Below, piece after piece: positions 9,473 through 21,470 of a stretch of DNA of 64,000 nucleotides. A model generated the notes under the pieces. That model saw only the letters and a list, made by a program, of their open reading frames with translations. It did no database searches and was not told where the DNA came from. Within the stretch, counting starts at the first letter, position 1; every line of letters begins with the position of its first letter. Source of the DNA: Plasmopara viticola (Eukaryota; Oomycota; Peronosporomycetes; Peronosporales; Peronosporaceae); NCBI GenBank assembly GCA_001695595.3, contig MBPM02000005.1, positions 496,001-560,000 of the forward strand, given 5' to 3'. The position numbers and the translations under genes were made by a program.

Positions 9473-12400
9473 TGAGATGGCCTCGGAGAGATATCTTACA
9501 GCCGCTGCAATTTAGCTTTAAAAGCAACATGTGCTCTGTAACAAGTCGCTATTATTTGACCGCGCTTTGTGGCATGGTGTGAGCGCCACACTCGAAGCTT
9601 GAGATTTCAGTACCGGGCTTAGCATTATAACAAAGCCCAGACATCTCAAATGGAGTACTTTCCGATTCCCAGTTTGTATTAATTGAGCCCTAAGCTGACA
9701 GGTTTAAAGACATTTGTGAAATGTGATTAAGCTTGAGCTAGAATTCACCAAAATCAAGAATGGGCTCTCCACTTTAAGATTGTTGTCTCAACAGTTCTGA
9801 AAAGCAAGCCACCGAGATCTTTGAAATGCCGAGTAAAATCAGTAAGCGAATTTTATTTTGATGCGAACACAACGCGCGTAGCCACCGCAATGTCGTGCTT
9901 GTCAAATGGCTCTTCGCAAGTAAATATAGATCTATGCAAAAATAACACGAGAAGCGTCCTCTGCAGAGACAGGAAAACACCGTATCCTAGCCGCGATGAA
10001 CCGTATAACTTTCGGAGCTTTCTGTGCGAAATTGTTTTGCGGTTGAACTTTTTCGGCTTGCCACCCACGGTGCAGGCGTCGCTGCTACTTCCGGCGTATC
10101 CTTAGGCAAAGATGAGACGTTAAGTGTAGAGCTATCTATGGACCATGTTTGTGATTGACCTGGTCATCATTAAATCACTCGGCCGACCGGCAGCCAATTT
10201 TGATATCTAAAAGACGAATAATTTAAAAACATACATCTCTTCATCATCCTATATAGTCAAGTATAGAGATGGAGCGGGAGCACCATCGCCACCATATTTG
10301 CTGCTTGTTGCTTCTCCAACGACAATCTCGTCAATGACATCATTAAAGCCGATCTTTTGTATTTTATTGCCAAAATAATATTTATAATATAGTGACTCTC
10401 AATGCAAGACAGGTACTCGGCCGGTATCTATTATGTAGGAAGGGTACTGATTTATGTAGCTTAAAATAAATATGGTACAATCTACATCACACTTCGACCG
10501 CTTGAGCCTGGATAACTCAATATACATTCACCAGCATATATGATATATATTGCACGCCTTCTCCATCCTAGGTGCCATGGCTCCCATCATGATCTACGAC
10601 AGCTCACTTTCGATCGACTTACTGTATGTTTTTCCACATTGCTGAAGTGATTCTTGACACGCGTAAATTTTACAGTTGCCTACCCGCTTTTGGGGCCGGT
10701 CAGCGCTTTTTCTTTTGCTTCCTAATTGTTCATTAGTCGGGCCCGTATGGTGAATTAGCCGATGCGCATGTAAAAACATCAGTGGTAGTCAACGGAGGAG
10801 ATGAAAAGAGTGACCAATATGAGCGCGATTTATGACGTACGATGCAGTGTCATGAAACCAACTTATTGTCCCAATCGTCTATCGAAGCGCACAAATAAGG
10901 TCAGGCGATAAACGCCGTCACCTGTGCAATGAATCATCAAAGTATCAGTCAATATAGCGTTTAAAGCTATTGCGATCAGCGTGGCACGAATAGATTGTTC
11001 GCTCCGTATATCTTGGTACGGCGATAACCATTGCAATATGACTGTAAAATAGTGGATGTCAAGTTTTTTTTGATCAATAACCAAAACAGGCGACCAAATC
11101 GACAATAATACTCAATCAACAAATATTACAATCAATCAAATATACAAGGCCGCGCGAGCTGAATTCTTTAAATCGCTTGCCATGACCTTTGAGTTTGTGA
11201 GTCAGCGACTTGAAAAAAAATCTTGTCTATTCTATGGCAAGTTATGGGCAGGAGAATAGAATTAAAGCTTACGTAACTTATTGTAACAATCATCAAAAGA
11301 GAAGTAGAGCGACCTGGGTCGCTATTCCGTTTAGATCATCTCCCCAAAATCAGGAACACTTTGGTGCGGAAGAAGTCTTTCTTATTGATAAAAGTGCATT
11401 TAATCTCCGCCGCTAATAGAATATTTTGATTGCACAAGTAACACTATGCAGTCAGTACTTTGAACCACTAACAAATATCACTTGTGTGCACGAATATGGA
11501 TACCCACGTATGCAGCTCGGGTCACCGATAGTGAAGGCTTAAAAAGACACACATCGTCTCTCTGCCGAGATAACCGCCAAGCGCTCTACTGCATCCCTTA
11601 TACAGAATACATTACATTGTATGAGATCAATGCACGTGCGGTCAGTGCTGTGGTATGACAGCTCGACTTCAATGTAGGCCGAGGGTGCCATAACTTCTCG
11701 TTGGTTTTGTCTTATTATGTATAGGCTCATTTCTTTATTGAGCCGTCGTTTCTCGATCTTAGCATATATCACCGTGCATATGAAGCTCGGGCGATGCTAT
11801 AGCGCATCAGAAAATTCATTTTGTTTTTCTGACTAATATTTCACCTCGATCTTATACATCGCATCAGAGGAGAATACCCAAGCTCTTTGTATTAAGAGAT
11901 GCGACCAATGTGTCGCGGTACATAGCGACGTTTGGTCGGTATCGATTAAAGATAACGAAGATTCTAGCGTTTGACCCCCTTTGATCAGTGAGAGCATACT
12001 AGTTCCTCCTCACCGAGAATATAATGTCCTTCTCGGCAGTCAAGGCTGTCGCATTTAAATGTAATCACTCGATCTCGCCCTCAGGTGTCTAGGTGAATCG
12101 ATGAAGCATCGATAGCAAAACTAAACGCAATACAGACGACAAAGTTTCTTCTCTATAAATTAAGTAAGGTCTGATAAAAAAGGCAGTAAATTCTGTATGC
12201 TTGTCAAATGACTCTAAATACGCGCTTGAAAACTCTTTATATATATTTCTTTTGCTCGATTTGCATCACTTTTACGTAGTAAAGGGTTAGAATAGGTCGT
12301 ATTTTATAGGTTCTTCAACTCCAATGCCTTCAGACAAGTCGCGATGACCTTGACGTTAGCGAAGTCTTTTCGCAGACCATTTTCTTCAGAATAACGCGAC

Positions 12401-13070
12401 AAATAGAATTTTTTACCTGCATTGTAGATGTGCTTATCTGCACTAGCTTGAATGTTATTCGTGTGCAGGCGTATATGTGCTACTTGCAAGCTAATAGAAG
12501 TGGTTCTTGATGTCTGCCTTTATGAGCCCCGCACAACGACGGATGAATGTATCGTCACATAATACGCCCTTCGGATCCCGAATCATTGCTTAGGAAGACT
12601 TTTAAAAGTCCAAGGTGTGTTTGAGAGCTTTTATATCATTGACGACTCTTAGGACATTTTCCTTTGATATTTAATAATATGGTGCTCTCTTGCATGATAT
12701 GTTGATAGTAAGTCGAATGGCCATTTATATAGCGCATCTAAATATGTTGTAGCAGCGAATTATTTTATATATGTAAAGTTGCATCTTAGCATATGCGGTA
12801 GACAATGTGCAACTTGCCACTATATTTTCTGGCGCAGAATGATAGCGTGGGATGAGAGGTCATACCTCTGGTTTTCTTTTCTACCTCGTGCTTTGCACAA
12901 AATAATGTACCGACGTTGTTGAAGGATTTCTTTGTCAAAAACTCTGCTGTGTCATGCAGTATTTGATAGCTGAGTCCTGGTCAATTTAGTAACAAACGAT
13001 CCGATCATGCAGTACCACTGATAGCTAGTCTCGTACGACCCTGTAGACAAAGCATGGTACGGATCTGGTT

Positions 13071-13118
13071 GATTTCTTTCAATTGACAATCAAATCTGAT
13101 TGTCAATTGAAAGAAATC
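13071..13118. repeat. perfect inverted repeat, 22-bp arms, 4-bp loop
   Basis: The left arm 13071-13092 begins gatttctttcaattgacaat and the right arm 13097-13118 is its exact reverse complement. The spacer is aatc. No ORF overlaps it. Confidence 0.95.
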
Positions 13119-14099
13119 TTTTCTGTTTACTGAAACCCCATCCAACAATGATGAGGTATTGATTGCTTCTTCAGAATTTATAATAACATAACATATTAAC
13201 GTGTCTAATGATTGCCATTTTTTACTATTGACTTGTCATTCAAAGCTCTTTATCAAGCATATGATCCACGAACACAACATGTTTTAAATATTAACAATTT
13301 TTCATCGATGAGCGCAATGCGCTGTTATTTTTCCTTTCATTGATCGACGGCCTCAAAAAAACTTTTTGTGTCATTTTGATGTCAAAACGATCGTGGATTG
13401 ATGCCTTAAAGTCTATATTGCCGCACAGTGCTCCTCGGAAACCCCACTTAAAGATATATGTGCGGCCTTACATTACCAGAAGAGTAGCCCCCGATGCCTT
13501 ATCCTTAGGCGGACATAATAAAAATCAAAACTGTCCACGGCAAATTTAGTCAATAAGCTACGAGCAGATTCACGATCTCGCTTGTAAATGTCTACAACTA
13601 ATCACCTTTCACATGGTATTTTTATAAGCAAGTCATGCATGCCACCCCTCGTGCATCGGCACCACCTCGCCCTTGGAGCCTTGGCTGAAGCTAACCATGA
13701 CGCTAACGGCATGGAGCGAGAGAGTTTTACCTGCCACTTCGTAGGTGCTCGTCAATAGAGTCTTGACTGAGTGCCAACTATGCCTGTGTTAGCATGCAGC
13801 AAGTTCCGCCTTCTACACGTATCTCTCGCCTATATCGTTCCACAACAGGCTTCGAGGCTCCTAACGCCGACATCATCAATGTCCATTTTAGACATACCAA
13901 CGTCCGTCGCATTGACAGTTTCGCTTCAGCGTCTGCGCCATTAGGACTATTACTTTTCGGCAGTGGTAAAATTTTGACTCGCTAGAAGAAAAGCTGGTGG
14001 CTGAAATGTTTTGAGGCTCTTGAATGACCAAACGTTACACAAAGATTAATATTGTAAATTGTCGGACGCGAGTTTCACGATTCTCATATGGCGCAACTT

Positions 14100-14320
14100 C
14101 CCGATCTCCATTCCATCGAGACGTAAGAAGCCGACTTGAAGTACCATCAAGTGTGGAGCTACCAAATGAACAAATAAACACTTACAAGATAAAGACATCA
14201 GCAGGTCACGCAGTAATGAGACTACCTCTTCCTTTAGACAGCAGAATAGGGAGAAATGTCTCGTAAATTTTTGAGCTCCATTCTACCACATCAGTGCGCG
14301 TGATCGGATTTTCTAGCGAA
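14100..14320. repeat. degenerate dispersed repeat, possibly an old LTR fragment
   Basis: Resembles the segment at about 23490-23700 in order and spacing. Both have a 'cgagacg..aagccgac' block, a following 'taagta/aacaaataaa' block before 'ttacaag/gtacaag', and, about 150-165 bp further on, a 'taccaca..agtgcgcgtg' block. Divergence is high and edges are uncertain. Confidence 0.35.
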
Positions 14321-15863
14321 AAGGATTTGCCTCACGTCACACGAAGGCAAGAAGGTGCGGAATAAGTTAAACAAGGAATGAAGACGAAGGGGATCGGCAA
14401 AGCTTTTGGAGGTGCTCTGTCGATTGAAGTAGCAAAGGCTATTTTTTCGAAACTTTACGCTTCTTTTTTTGCCTCCTCTGGTGATGAGCATGACGTTATT
14501 CAAAGTACAACATTGTTTCACTGAATGAAGTCTGAAAAGAAAAATGACATCGTTTATCGCTCTACTGATCGTCCCAACCGAATTTAAAACAAGGCGTGTG
14601 ATAATGAATCTCCAAAGATTCGGTCGCAGAAGACCTAAACAAAGCCATCATGAATTTGTCGGACGAGCTGCTCGAAAAGAGCATATCCCCTGGGAAAGCT
14701 TTAAAGGATGGTGGGTGGCGAATATTCCTATACGCGGACCACTGGAAGAGTCCATAGCCCCAGTATAGACGATGGTCACCGGAGACAAGCATTGATCGCA
14801 AACGCTCTGCTTATATTGATGAAAGACGATGAGATCACTTCCTCATTAATATACAATATGTATTCTGCCTTCGTCTGGAGGTCATGCGCATTAAATGTAC
14901 AGGCTTCTGATACCCCTAATGAGAATGTCAACGATTCAATTTGACGCTCTGGTGAAGTCGGGCAATCTTACCAAGATTTGTTCTCTGGCCGAGATATAAA
15001 TCAACAATTTAACGAAATTTCAGCAGCGTTCACAATACCGAGAACGGCTACACAAAACGGATCATCTTGGCGCTACCTGTACAAGTCGATCACCTTGGTT
15101 GCAAATCTGAACAGTCCCAAAGGTTTAAAGTGGAAGCAGCTTGGCTCATCTAGCGCAGCAATAATGCAAGCGCGGATGGAATATGAAGTTACACGTGAGA
15201 AGCGATACCACTATCGGCTTTTCTTGTAGCATCGCAAAGGTTCAGTCAATCTTGTGGTGTGCATGAGTTTGCAAATCGACACGATGATGTCGTGTTCGTT
15301 ACAAAAGTTTTATTGTAGTCTGCTTATTGAAACTAAAATGGTGGGCTCGTGACATTGTGTACCACGTTAATCGCTATGTCAAAAGAAAATCACCTTGTGA
15401 CCGCAGGATGTGTCTGACTTAGATTGTTGCAAGGCAGTCGCAATATGAACATTTATTGATGATATGCACTTTGAGCTATTAAAGGTTTTTCTTATGCTCT
15501 TTGTCACATTTTACTAAAATGTATCTTTTTATGGGTCACTACCGTAATCTTAGCGACGTGGTTTTATTGCAATTGGGCAGTAAGTAAATCATAAAGAAAA
15601 ACATTGGTCTGTCGCAGCTAAATAATAGTGTAAGAATCGCACATCAGAGTTGCAACTTTTCCCGCCTGTTTCTTGTAAAAAAAATAATGGAAATCAACCT
15701 GAGACAGTCGTGTATACTGCTTTTCAATATAGTCCATTTATTTGGGTGCCGTACGCAACTCAAGTGCGGACAAATTGGTTGGTTATTATTCCACGAGACC
15801 AAATTTGAAATGAAAAACTACGTAGGCTTATGCTCATCAGGACCTTGTTCGTCATCCTTCCTC

Positions 15864-17159
15864 ATGCGGTTTTGCTACTTGCATTTCACCCTACTGGCCA
15901 GTCTCCTCGCAGTCACAGCACCCGCTGACTCGACGAATACGAAATTCAGATCAGCCACACTACATGAAAAGCGGTCGCGTCCATCCGATCGCGACGCTAT
16001 TGCTGCAATGGGGGCGAGTAGCGGCGACGAAAATCGGGTGGGACCCATCCGTGAAAGGAATGTGAGTATATCACGATTTGTCTCCGAGATCCTGTTACAC
16101 GATCACGTCGTTGCAAGTACAGTTGTGGACAAATGGAGCGAAGCCTACGACAAAATGGTGAGACAGACGAAGCCACCACACGAAGCCTACAAAACGATGG
16201 TAATTGATGATATGAGACGGCCATTGTTGGCATCCCCCTCTTGGAGAATGTGGGCCCTCTTTGCAAGTGATTACAGCACTCACAAAGGTATAGATCCACA
16301 TGAGTACATCGTTGCGGCCATGTCGAAGCATTATGGCGGCGGCCGATTGACTGAGATCCTAGCTGCGGCGGCAGGCAAACGCTCGACAATGAAGCTTGCC
16401 CACCGACTGCAGGAGGTGCAAATGTCTTTTTGGCTTCGAAAGCGATACCTACCGCAAGAAGTCTTTAATTTGCTGCGACTCCGCGACGTGTGGGAAAATA
16501 ACTTGTTCATGAGCCCGCGGTTTGCGACGTGGACCCGCTATCTGGAGCGTGTATGCAAGACGAAGTATGAAAATGATCCTGCTGGCACTGAAATACGTGC
16601 CCTCAATGAATTTATTGAATATGGCCACCTGCTCAAGATCCTAGTGTTGCCGAAGAATGCTTCACATCCCAAGAGTACGCAGTATTTGCAAGCGTTAAAT
16701 CGGATTGGGCTCGATGAATTTTATATGCCGTACCAAATCGTGTCCATGCTGCTGGAAGGTGTAAAGAAAGCTGAGGATCAGTTCACGTTGCTCTTTATGT
16801 ACGGGCCAACAAAGCATCTGTGGATGCTGTATGTTAAGGAATTTAATAAAGCCAACCCTCTCTTTAGGGTGTCGCTGTGTACAACGCTTCGATCGGCTTT
16901 CGACCTGCCAGAGCTGTTTACAATGCTACGCGTGGCTGTAAATGCGCCAGATGAAGATAGAAGTCGCATGGCTCTCTTGGTTCTAAGTGTTCAATTTGCG
17001 GAATGGAAAAAACTCAAGAAGACAACCATTGCAGAGATAATGCAAGACGGAATCAACGTACCGAGTGAAATTCCGCCGGTGGTCATTGTCACTTGGCAAG
17101 CGTACATTAAGTTCTACTTAGAGGAAATCCGTCCGTCAAGAGCGGACTTTATCATGTGA
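15864..17159 (+). CDS. secreted LWY-module effector-like protein, copy A
   Basis: 431 residues from ATG 15864. The frame is open from 15687, but the start is placed at 15864 because paralogs B and C begin with the same MR(F/L)xYxx start followed by a hydrophobic signal segment (about residues 5-20). After it comes a Ser/Thr-rich linker and a charged HEKRSR stretch where RXLR effectors carry dEER; no canonical RXLR is seen. The rest is helical, with four W-centred helices at Trp130, 223, 320 and 411. The ~93-residue spacing and sequence style (FATWTRYL, a preceding WLRKRY..QEVF) match LWY modules of oomycete effectors. Likely role, by family, is action in host cells; that is inference. The gene is complete, intronless and isolated, with a Mutator-like element 474 bp downstream. 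Confidence 0.85.
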   Translation: MRFCYLHFTLLASLLAVTAPADSTNTKFRSATLHEKRSRPSDRDAIAAMGASSGDENRVGPIRERNVSISRFVSEILLHDHVVASTVVDKWSEAYDKMVRQTKPPHEAYKTMVIDDMRRPLLASPSWRMWALFASDYSTHKGIDPHEYIVAAMSKHYGGGRLTEILAAAAGKRSTMKLAHRLQEVQMSFWLRKRYLPQEVFNLLRLRDVWENNLFMSPRFATWTRYLERVCKTKYENDPAGTEIRALNEFIEYGHLLKILVLPKNASHPKSTQYLQALNRIGLDEFYMPYQIVSMLLEGVKKAEDQFTLLFMYGPTKHLWMLYVKEFNKANPLFRVSLCTTLRSAFDLPELFTMLRVAVNAPDEDRSRMALLVLSVQFAEWKKLKKTTIAEIMQDGINVPSEIPPVVIVTWQAYIKFYLEEIRPSRADFIM

Positions 17160-17633
17160 ACACAATGTTGCAAGATTGCTACGTGCTAAAAGTTTACAGT
17201 ACACAATAGCCACTTTTTCTTTTATGTGTTGTCATTCATTATGTCTAACCATCTCCATGGAGCAATCAGAAGCAAATCCATCGCAATTGAAACGCAGCCA
17301 CGATCATTTGTCAAGTGGTGACTCGACGCTTACATAAGGTATAAGCGGATCGCTCCTCTATAGTACACGACACTGTAGTCATCGGAATAAATAGTTGTGT
17401 AAATGTCAACGTTTTTTATATACCACTTTAATACGGATTTGAATGGAGCCATTTATGATTTTCAACTAATGTAAACATAAGATTAGTAGCCATTTTTCGA
17501 TGCTCAAGCAAATCGTTTTGTACTATGTAGTGAATGATCTTTTATGCGAATCTAGAAAGAGGCACTAGACAACACAAACTCATGCAATGACTCGCATTAC
17601 CGACAAATATTAATATTTTTTGCAAAATAACTT
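17160..17633. other. 3' flank of effector A, homologous to the other effector flanks
   Basis: Resembles the sequence downstream of the pseudogene (44865 onward) and of effector C (62343 onward), including a 'acacaat(a/c)..atagccaat/act' block soon after the stop and a later 'gcttacataaggtataagc' block. No gene is seen. Confidence 0.6.
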
Positions 17634-19262
17634 GGGAGCGCCGATAGCTAGACCCCCCCTGCCTAGAGCTACACCCCCCTCTTTATTCTGACCAATCAAA
17701 GTACAGCTTCATATCTTCAGCCACCGCTTTTTCACAAATTTATACGTGCCGACAGATATTCCTGCCAAACCAATTCCTCATATTTGTCTATTACCACGCA
17801 ACCACTATGTCGAACCTCGAAAATGCCACTTTTCCTGCTTTTAAAGAAATGGAAAGCTCTGTTAAGGCTTTTGCCAAATTGGACGGCTTTGCTGTGAGAC
17901 TCAATCGTACCAAAAAGAGCAAAACAGGTGAATTAAAGAAGATTTGGCTCGGATGTGTTCACAGTGGTTGTTACAAGAATTAGGGTAATGGCATACGGAA
18001 CACATCTACGTTAAAAGCAAGCTGAAATTCTATCAGGTTATGATTAATCTCATATAACAATACGCTTTATAATAGCACAGTATCAATCGTACCTCGAACG
18101 CGCGTTGGAGAAGTCCTTTGTTTAACGCTAGCAACAGAAAAGCTCGTGACTTGTTCCATCCTAGATATCGCAACCTTGGCGGAGGCTCTCCTTGCTGTAT
18201 TTACCATTCCCATATCGTCACGTAATACGTGTTGCGTCTCGAGCAGAAACGCGTTAAATGGTGCTTTAAGCCAATTATCGAGATATCTTTCCTTCATAAT
18301 AATAAACTTATCAAACAAGAGCAAACCATTAATTACTGTGCATTCGACTATTTCTTACCTTAATTCCATTGCACAAGACGGTTTCGAATGCAATAATAAG
18401 CGGTCGGATAGCTCCTTCATGCAATGGACTGTCAGGTTTTGTCATAAAGTTGGATACGAGATCCATCACTGTTTGCTTCAATGTCGCAACAAGTTTTTCA
18501 TGTTGCTCTTTCCTCTTCTGATCACTTAGAGCTCGTACTTGTTCAAGTTTTTCGATAAGTACGGTAATGGTAATCCAGCCGCTGCTCGTTTTGCACTTTG
18601 CTGTAGATGCAATTGCGATTCCTGTACCGCCAACTCTGCAGCAGCAACCACACGACTGAATGTGACGAGATAACGATATTGCCCCTGCTTATGACGCATC
18701 AATGAATGGACATTATCCCAGCGCAAAGTGTAGACTCTATCAGGTCTCAAGCTGTCAAATCCATCGTCGGCTCCAGCGCGTCAAATGATGTGACATTAAT
18801 GGATCATTAGTGTTAAATTCGTTTTCGTCTTTTTTACCTGCTCTAATCAAACCAAATCTCGAATTACTGCCTTATTTTCCAACAGTTGGAAATCAACATC
18901 GTACTCATGGATTAAAAATTGCCACAATAGACACTCTTGCGAATCATTGCCCTGCTGCTCTGCGATAGAGGGATTTGCAATCGATATGTCGACAAAACTT
19001 CCACGACGAACATCTAGCAAAAACCATGGAGCTGTTTGCAAGAGGAGCGAGGCGACTGTCAAAGGCATCACTTTCTTGAATGAGAAGATAGAGCATAATG
19101 TAAATGTACCAAAAAAGTAATAGATAACATCCCAATAATTGCATAACTTCCACGGCATTTGTGAAAAAGCGGTGGCTGAATATATGAAGCCATACTTTGA
19201 TTGGTCAGCATAAAATGGGGGGTATAGCTCTAGGCAGGGGGGGTGTAGCTATAGACGCTCCC
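17634..19262 (+). mobile_element. Mutator-like (MULE) DNA transposon with 106-bp TIRs
   Basis: The terminal inverted repeats are 17634-17739 and 19157-19262. They start GGGAGCG, share a C-rich 'acccccc' block and are nearly identical through 'tcagccaccgctttttcaca'. An 8-bp target duplication aataactt flanks both ends (17626-17633 and 19263-19270). Inside, a short plus-strand ORF (17807-17983) resembles the FAR1/MULE N-terminal DNA-binding region, which together with long TIRs points to the Mutator superfamily. No transposase DDE core is seen in 1.63 kb, so the element is non-autonomous or decayed. Minus-strand ORFs 18847-19158, 18526-18750 and 18067-18324 are unassigned. Confidence 0.85.
17807..17983 (+). 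pseudogene. FAR1/MULE-type DNA-binding domain fragment
   Basis: 58 codons starting 68 bp inside the left TIR. The pattern is FPAFKEMESSVKAFAKLDGF, then a basic Arg/Lys-rich stretch, then IWLGCVHSGCY. This is the arrangement of the FAR1-like N-terminal domain of Mutator-like transposases (a helix with aromatic/Ala positions, a basic strand, then a Cys...G pattern). It stops at a TAG at 17981 before any catalytic domain, and there is no clear continuation in any frame. Confidence 0.6.
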
Positions 19263-21384
19263 AATAACTTATGAAAAGTTAAAAAAAGTAAAACTGTGTC
19301 CTCGACTTAGTAGCCATTCATATTTATTGCTAACACCAGCTTCAAAACATTTGGTTTAGCTAAAAGATCCGTTGACCTCATCCATACTCTCCTCCGACTT
19401 CCTTGGCTCAACATCAGGGTTTTCCTAGCTTTTTCCCTTTCGATATTATAAATTGAGTGCAATAGTTATTTTATAAGTAGACGCCCAGCAACATCAACTG
19501 TCGTTTCCGTATCGTTTTTGTTGATAAGGGCAGCGCTATAATAATTTTACGAACCTCTTCTTCAGATCACGACCATTCTACCTCTTTAATTGTAATGACT
19601 TCTTCATCTTTGAATAGATTCAATGTCTCCACCATGTTTATTAAGTGGGTGAAAATAAACCAGACGCTTTACATCCTGCTGTACAGTTTGCACCTTTTAT
19701 TCCATTCTTCTACGAGCACATGGAGCGATCTAGACCTCCTGTTCATAGCTAATTTCATTTCCTTTCAGAGGAATTTGCAATTTCAAAACAGGAAAATCAG
19801 CACATTATATTGCAATAATACATGCACAATACTAACCTCACTGTCCTGACTAAGTATGGAATTGGTCCTGGATTTTTCAATCGTGATGTCACCTTTTCAA
19901 TGTTTGTTTGCATACTAATCCAATATGGTAGCACTCGAGACATCCCCAATGGTTTCACTTTCGCAACCTTTATGCGCTGCTGCTAGCAAGTGATGATAGT
20001 CGAACATTTTTCTGTTCTCCCTCATTGATTGTTTTCTTAAATAGGCTTGGTAAGGACCACTAATTTTAGGATGGTAAAGCAAAAATAACTACTACTTCGA
20101 TACTGACTTCTAGTTCGATGGCTTACGCTACTACCATCAATTGATGATGCTGTGACACGAAGTTAAGCAGAAACGTGGTAATCATCAAATTAGAGGTCTT
20201 ATTTGTTGATGCAGCTTGTTCTACGATATTCATTCAAGCAACAGCACGTCTATGCCGATGCAGAGAGAGTCAGCATTATATATAGTATTAGATGATTCGC
20301 AACAACTGCCAAGAAGTTGCGACGTTGCTTCGACCAGCACTACCAATTTGGCACTCTGCAAAGATACGTTTATTTATATGTAAATTAATTGCCATAAAGA
20401 GAAAATAAACTCAGTTTTCACACCCGACATTGCAACACATGCAAATATCTTGCTCTTTGCGGTGCAATCTTGTCTCAAAATCAACTTTGAATAGGTCGCC
20501 TATACGGATCTGATCAAATCACGAAGCTTGCAAGCTTTTGTTGCAAAAATGTATGAACCCTCAATTCGCATCGCCATCGACTCAGTATATGATCGACAGC
20601 CTACCGTCGCGACAAATTAGTCAAATTGGTTTGATTCACGCATGACATGCCTAAGTTGAAATAGCACCTTTGAGTTTTTAAAGTTCAACTAATGCAACAA
20701 AGTTACTTGCACTAAACAATTGTCGCCATATTTTCGTGTCAATACAAGTGCGCTTCACCACACCAAAGCGTCATCATGAATTACTTATCTTAAATTTATG
20801 ATATCGCTTTAGCTAGTGAGCCTATACAACACTTGTGCTCACTCATCCTAAAAGATTTTCCTTATTCTTTTCAGCGGTCATTTTACCAGCGAGGTTTACC
20901 AATATATGGGTTTTGAGGATTATTGATGAACGAGCGGATACATTATCGAATGTTATGCAAGAGGATTACTATATCGCTCAATGATTTTTAAAGCCAAAGT
21001 TTTGCAGTCCAAAATGGTAGATTTGTATGTTTCTTTGCATCAGATTGGTCTGATGTAACGTTGTATGTATGGGTTGCCTATCGAGACTACTTGTTGTGAC
21101 TATGCACTTACCGCTTGGACACGAAGCCAAGTGCTGCGCTATTGGCTCGACGTCACCTAAACTGATGCGTACTTCTCTTGATACACATCAGTAAGTAGCT
21201 TGTTCGTGCAGAGACTGTATAGCTCGAGAGCTGGTAATATGTGATTCTAGACAGTTGCGTAGGCGGGAAGTGCAATGGAAGGAGTAAGCTTAATTAAACG
21301 ACTACATCACATCTATCCACCCTCTTCTGTATAGAAATCAGTCATGCATTAAAATGACGAAGCGTCTACGCAAACCTCAAAGAC

Positions 21385-21470
21385 ACACAATATACCACAC
21401 CTCCTAGCTGATTCAGTCGGTGACGTATCTGGCGCGCCATCTCAAAATTCAATAAATACTGTTTTGTATT
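21385..21470. repeat. degenerate repeat related to ~23420-23490
   Basis: Shares 'gtgacgtatctgg' exactly with 23441-23453, followed in both by 'cgcg/tgcg..c' and then by 'aataaatac/gattaaatac'. The combination is best read as an old dispersed repeat, perhaps LTR-derived. Confidence 0.35.

Larger units (their letters stand above)
5118..15863. other. AT-rich, gene-poor stretch
   Basis: About 10.7 kb without a gene I can support. Longest open frames are ~60-125 codons, occur on both strands and mostly lack recognisable domains. Within it I single out a possible secreted-peptide ORF (7829-7942), a membrane-segment ORF (9098-9472), a perfect hairpin (13071-13118) and a repeat-like segment (about 14100-14320). 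No tRNA or rRNA gene is evident by eye. Confidence 0.5.

Noticed and set aside
15687..15863. Upstream start giving a 490-residue version of effector A
   Set aside because: Paralogs start with the same MR-x-x-Y signal peptide aligned to ATG 15864; the extra 59 residues have no counterpart.
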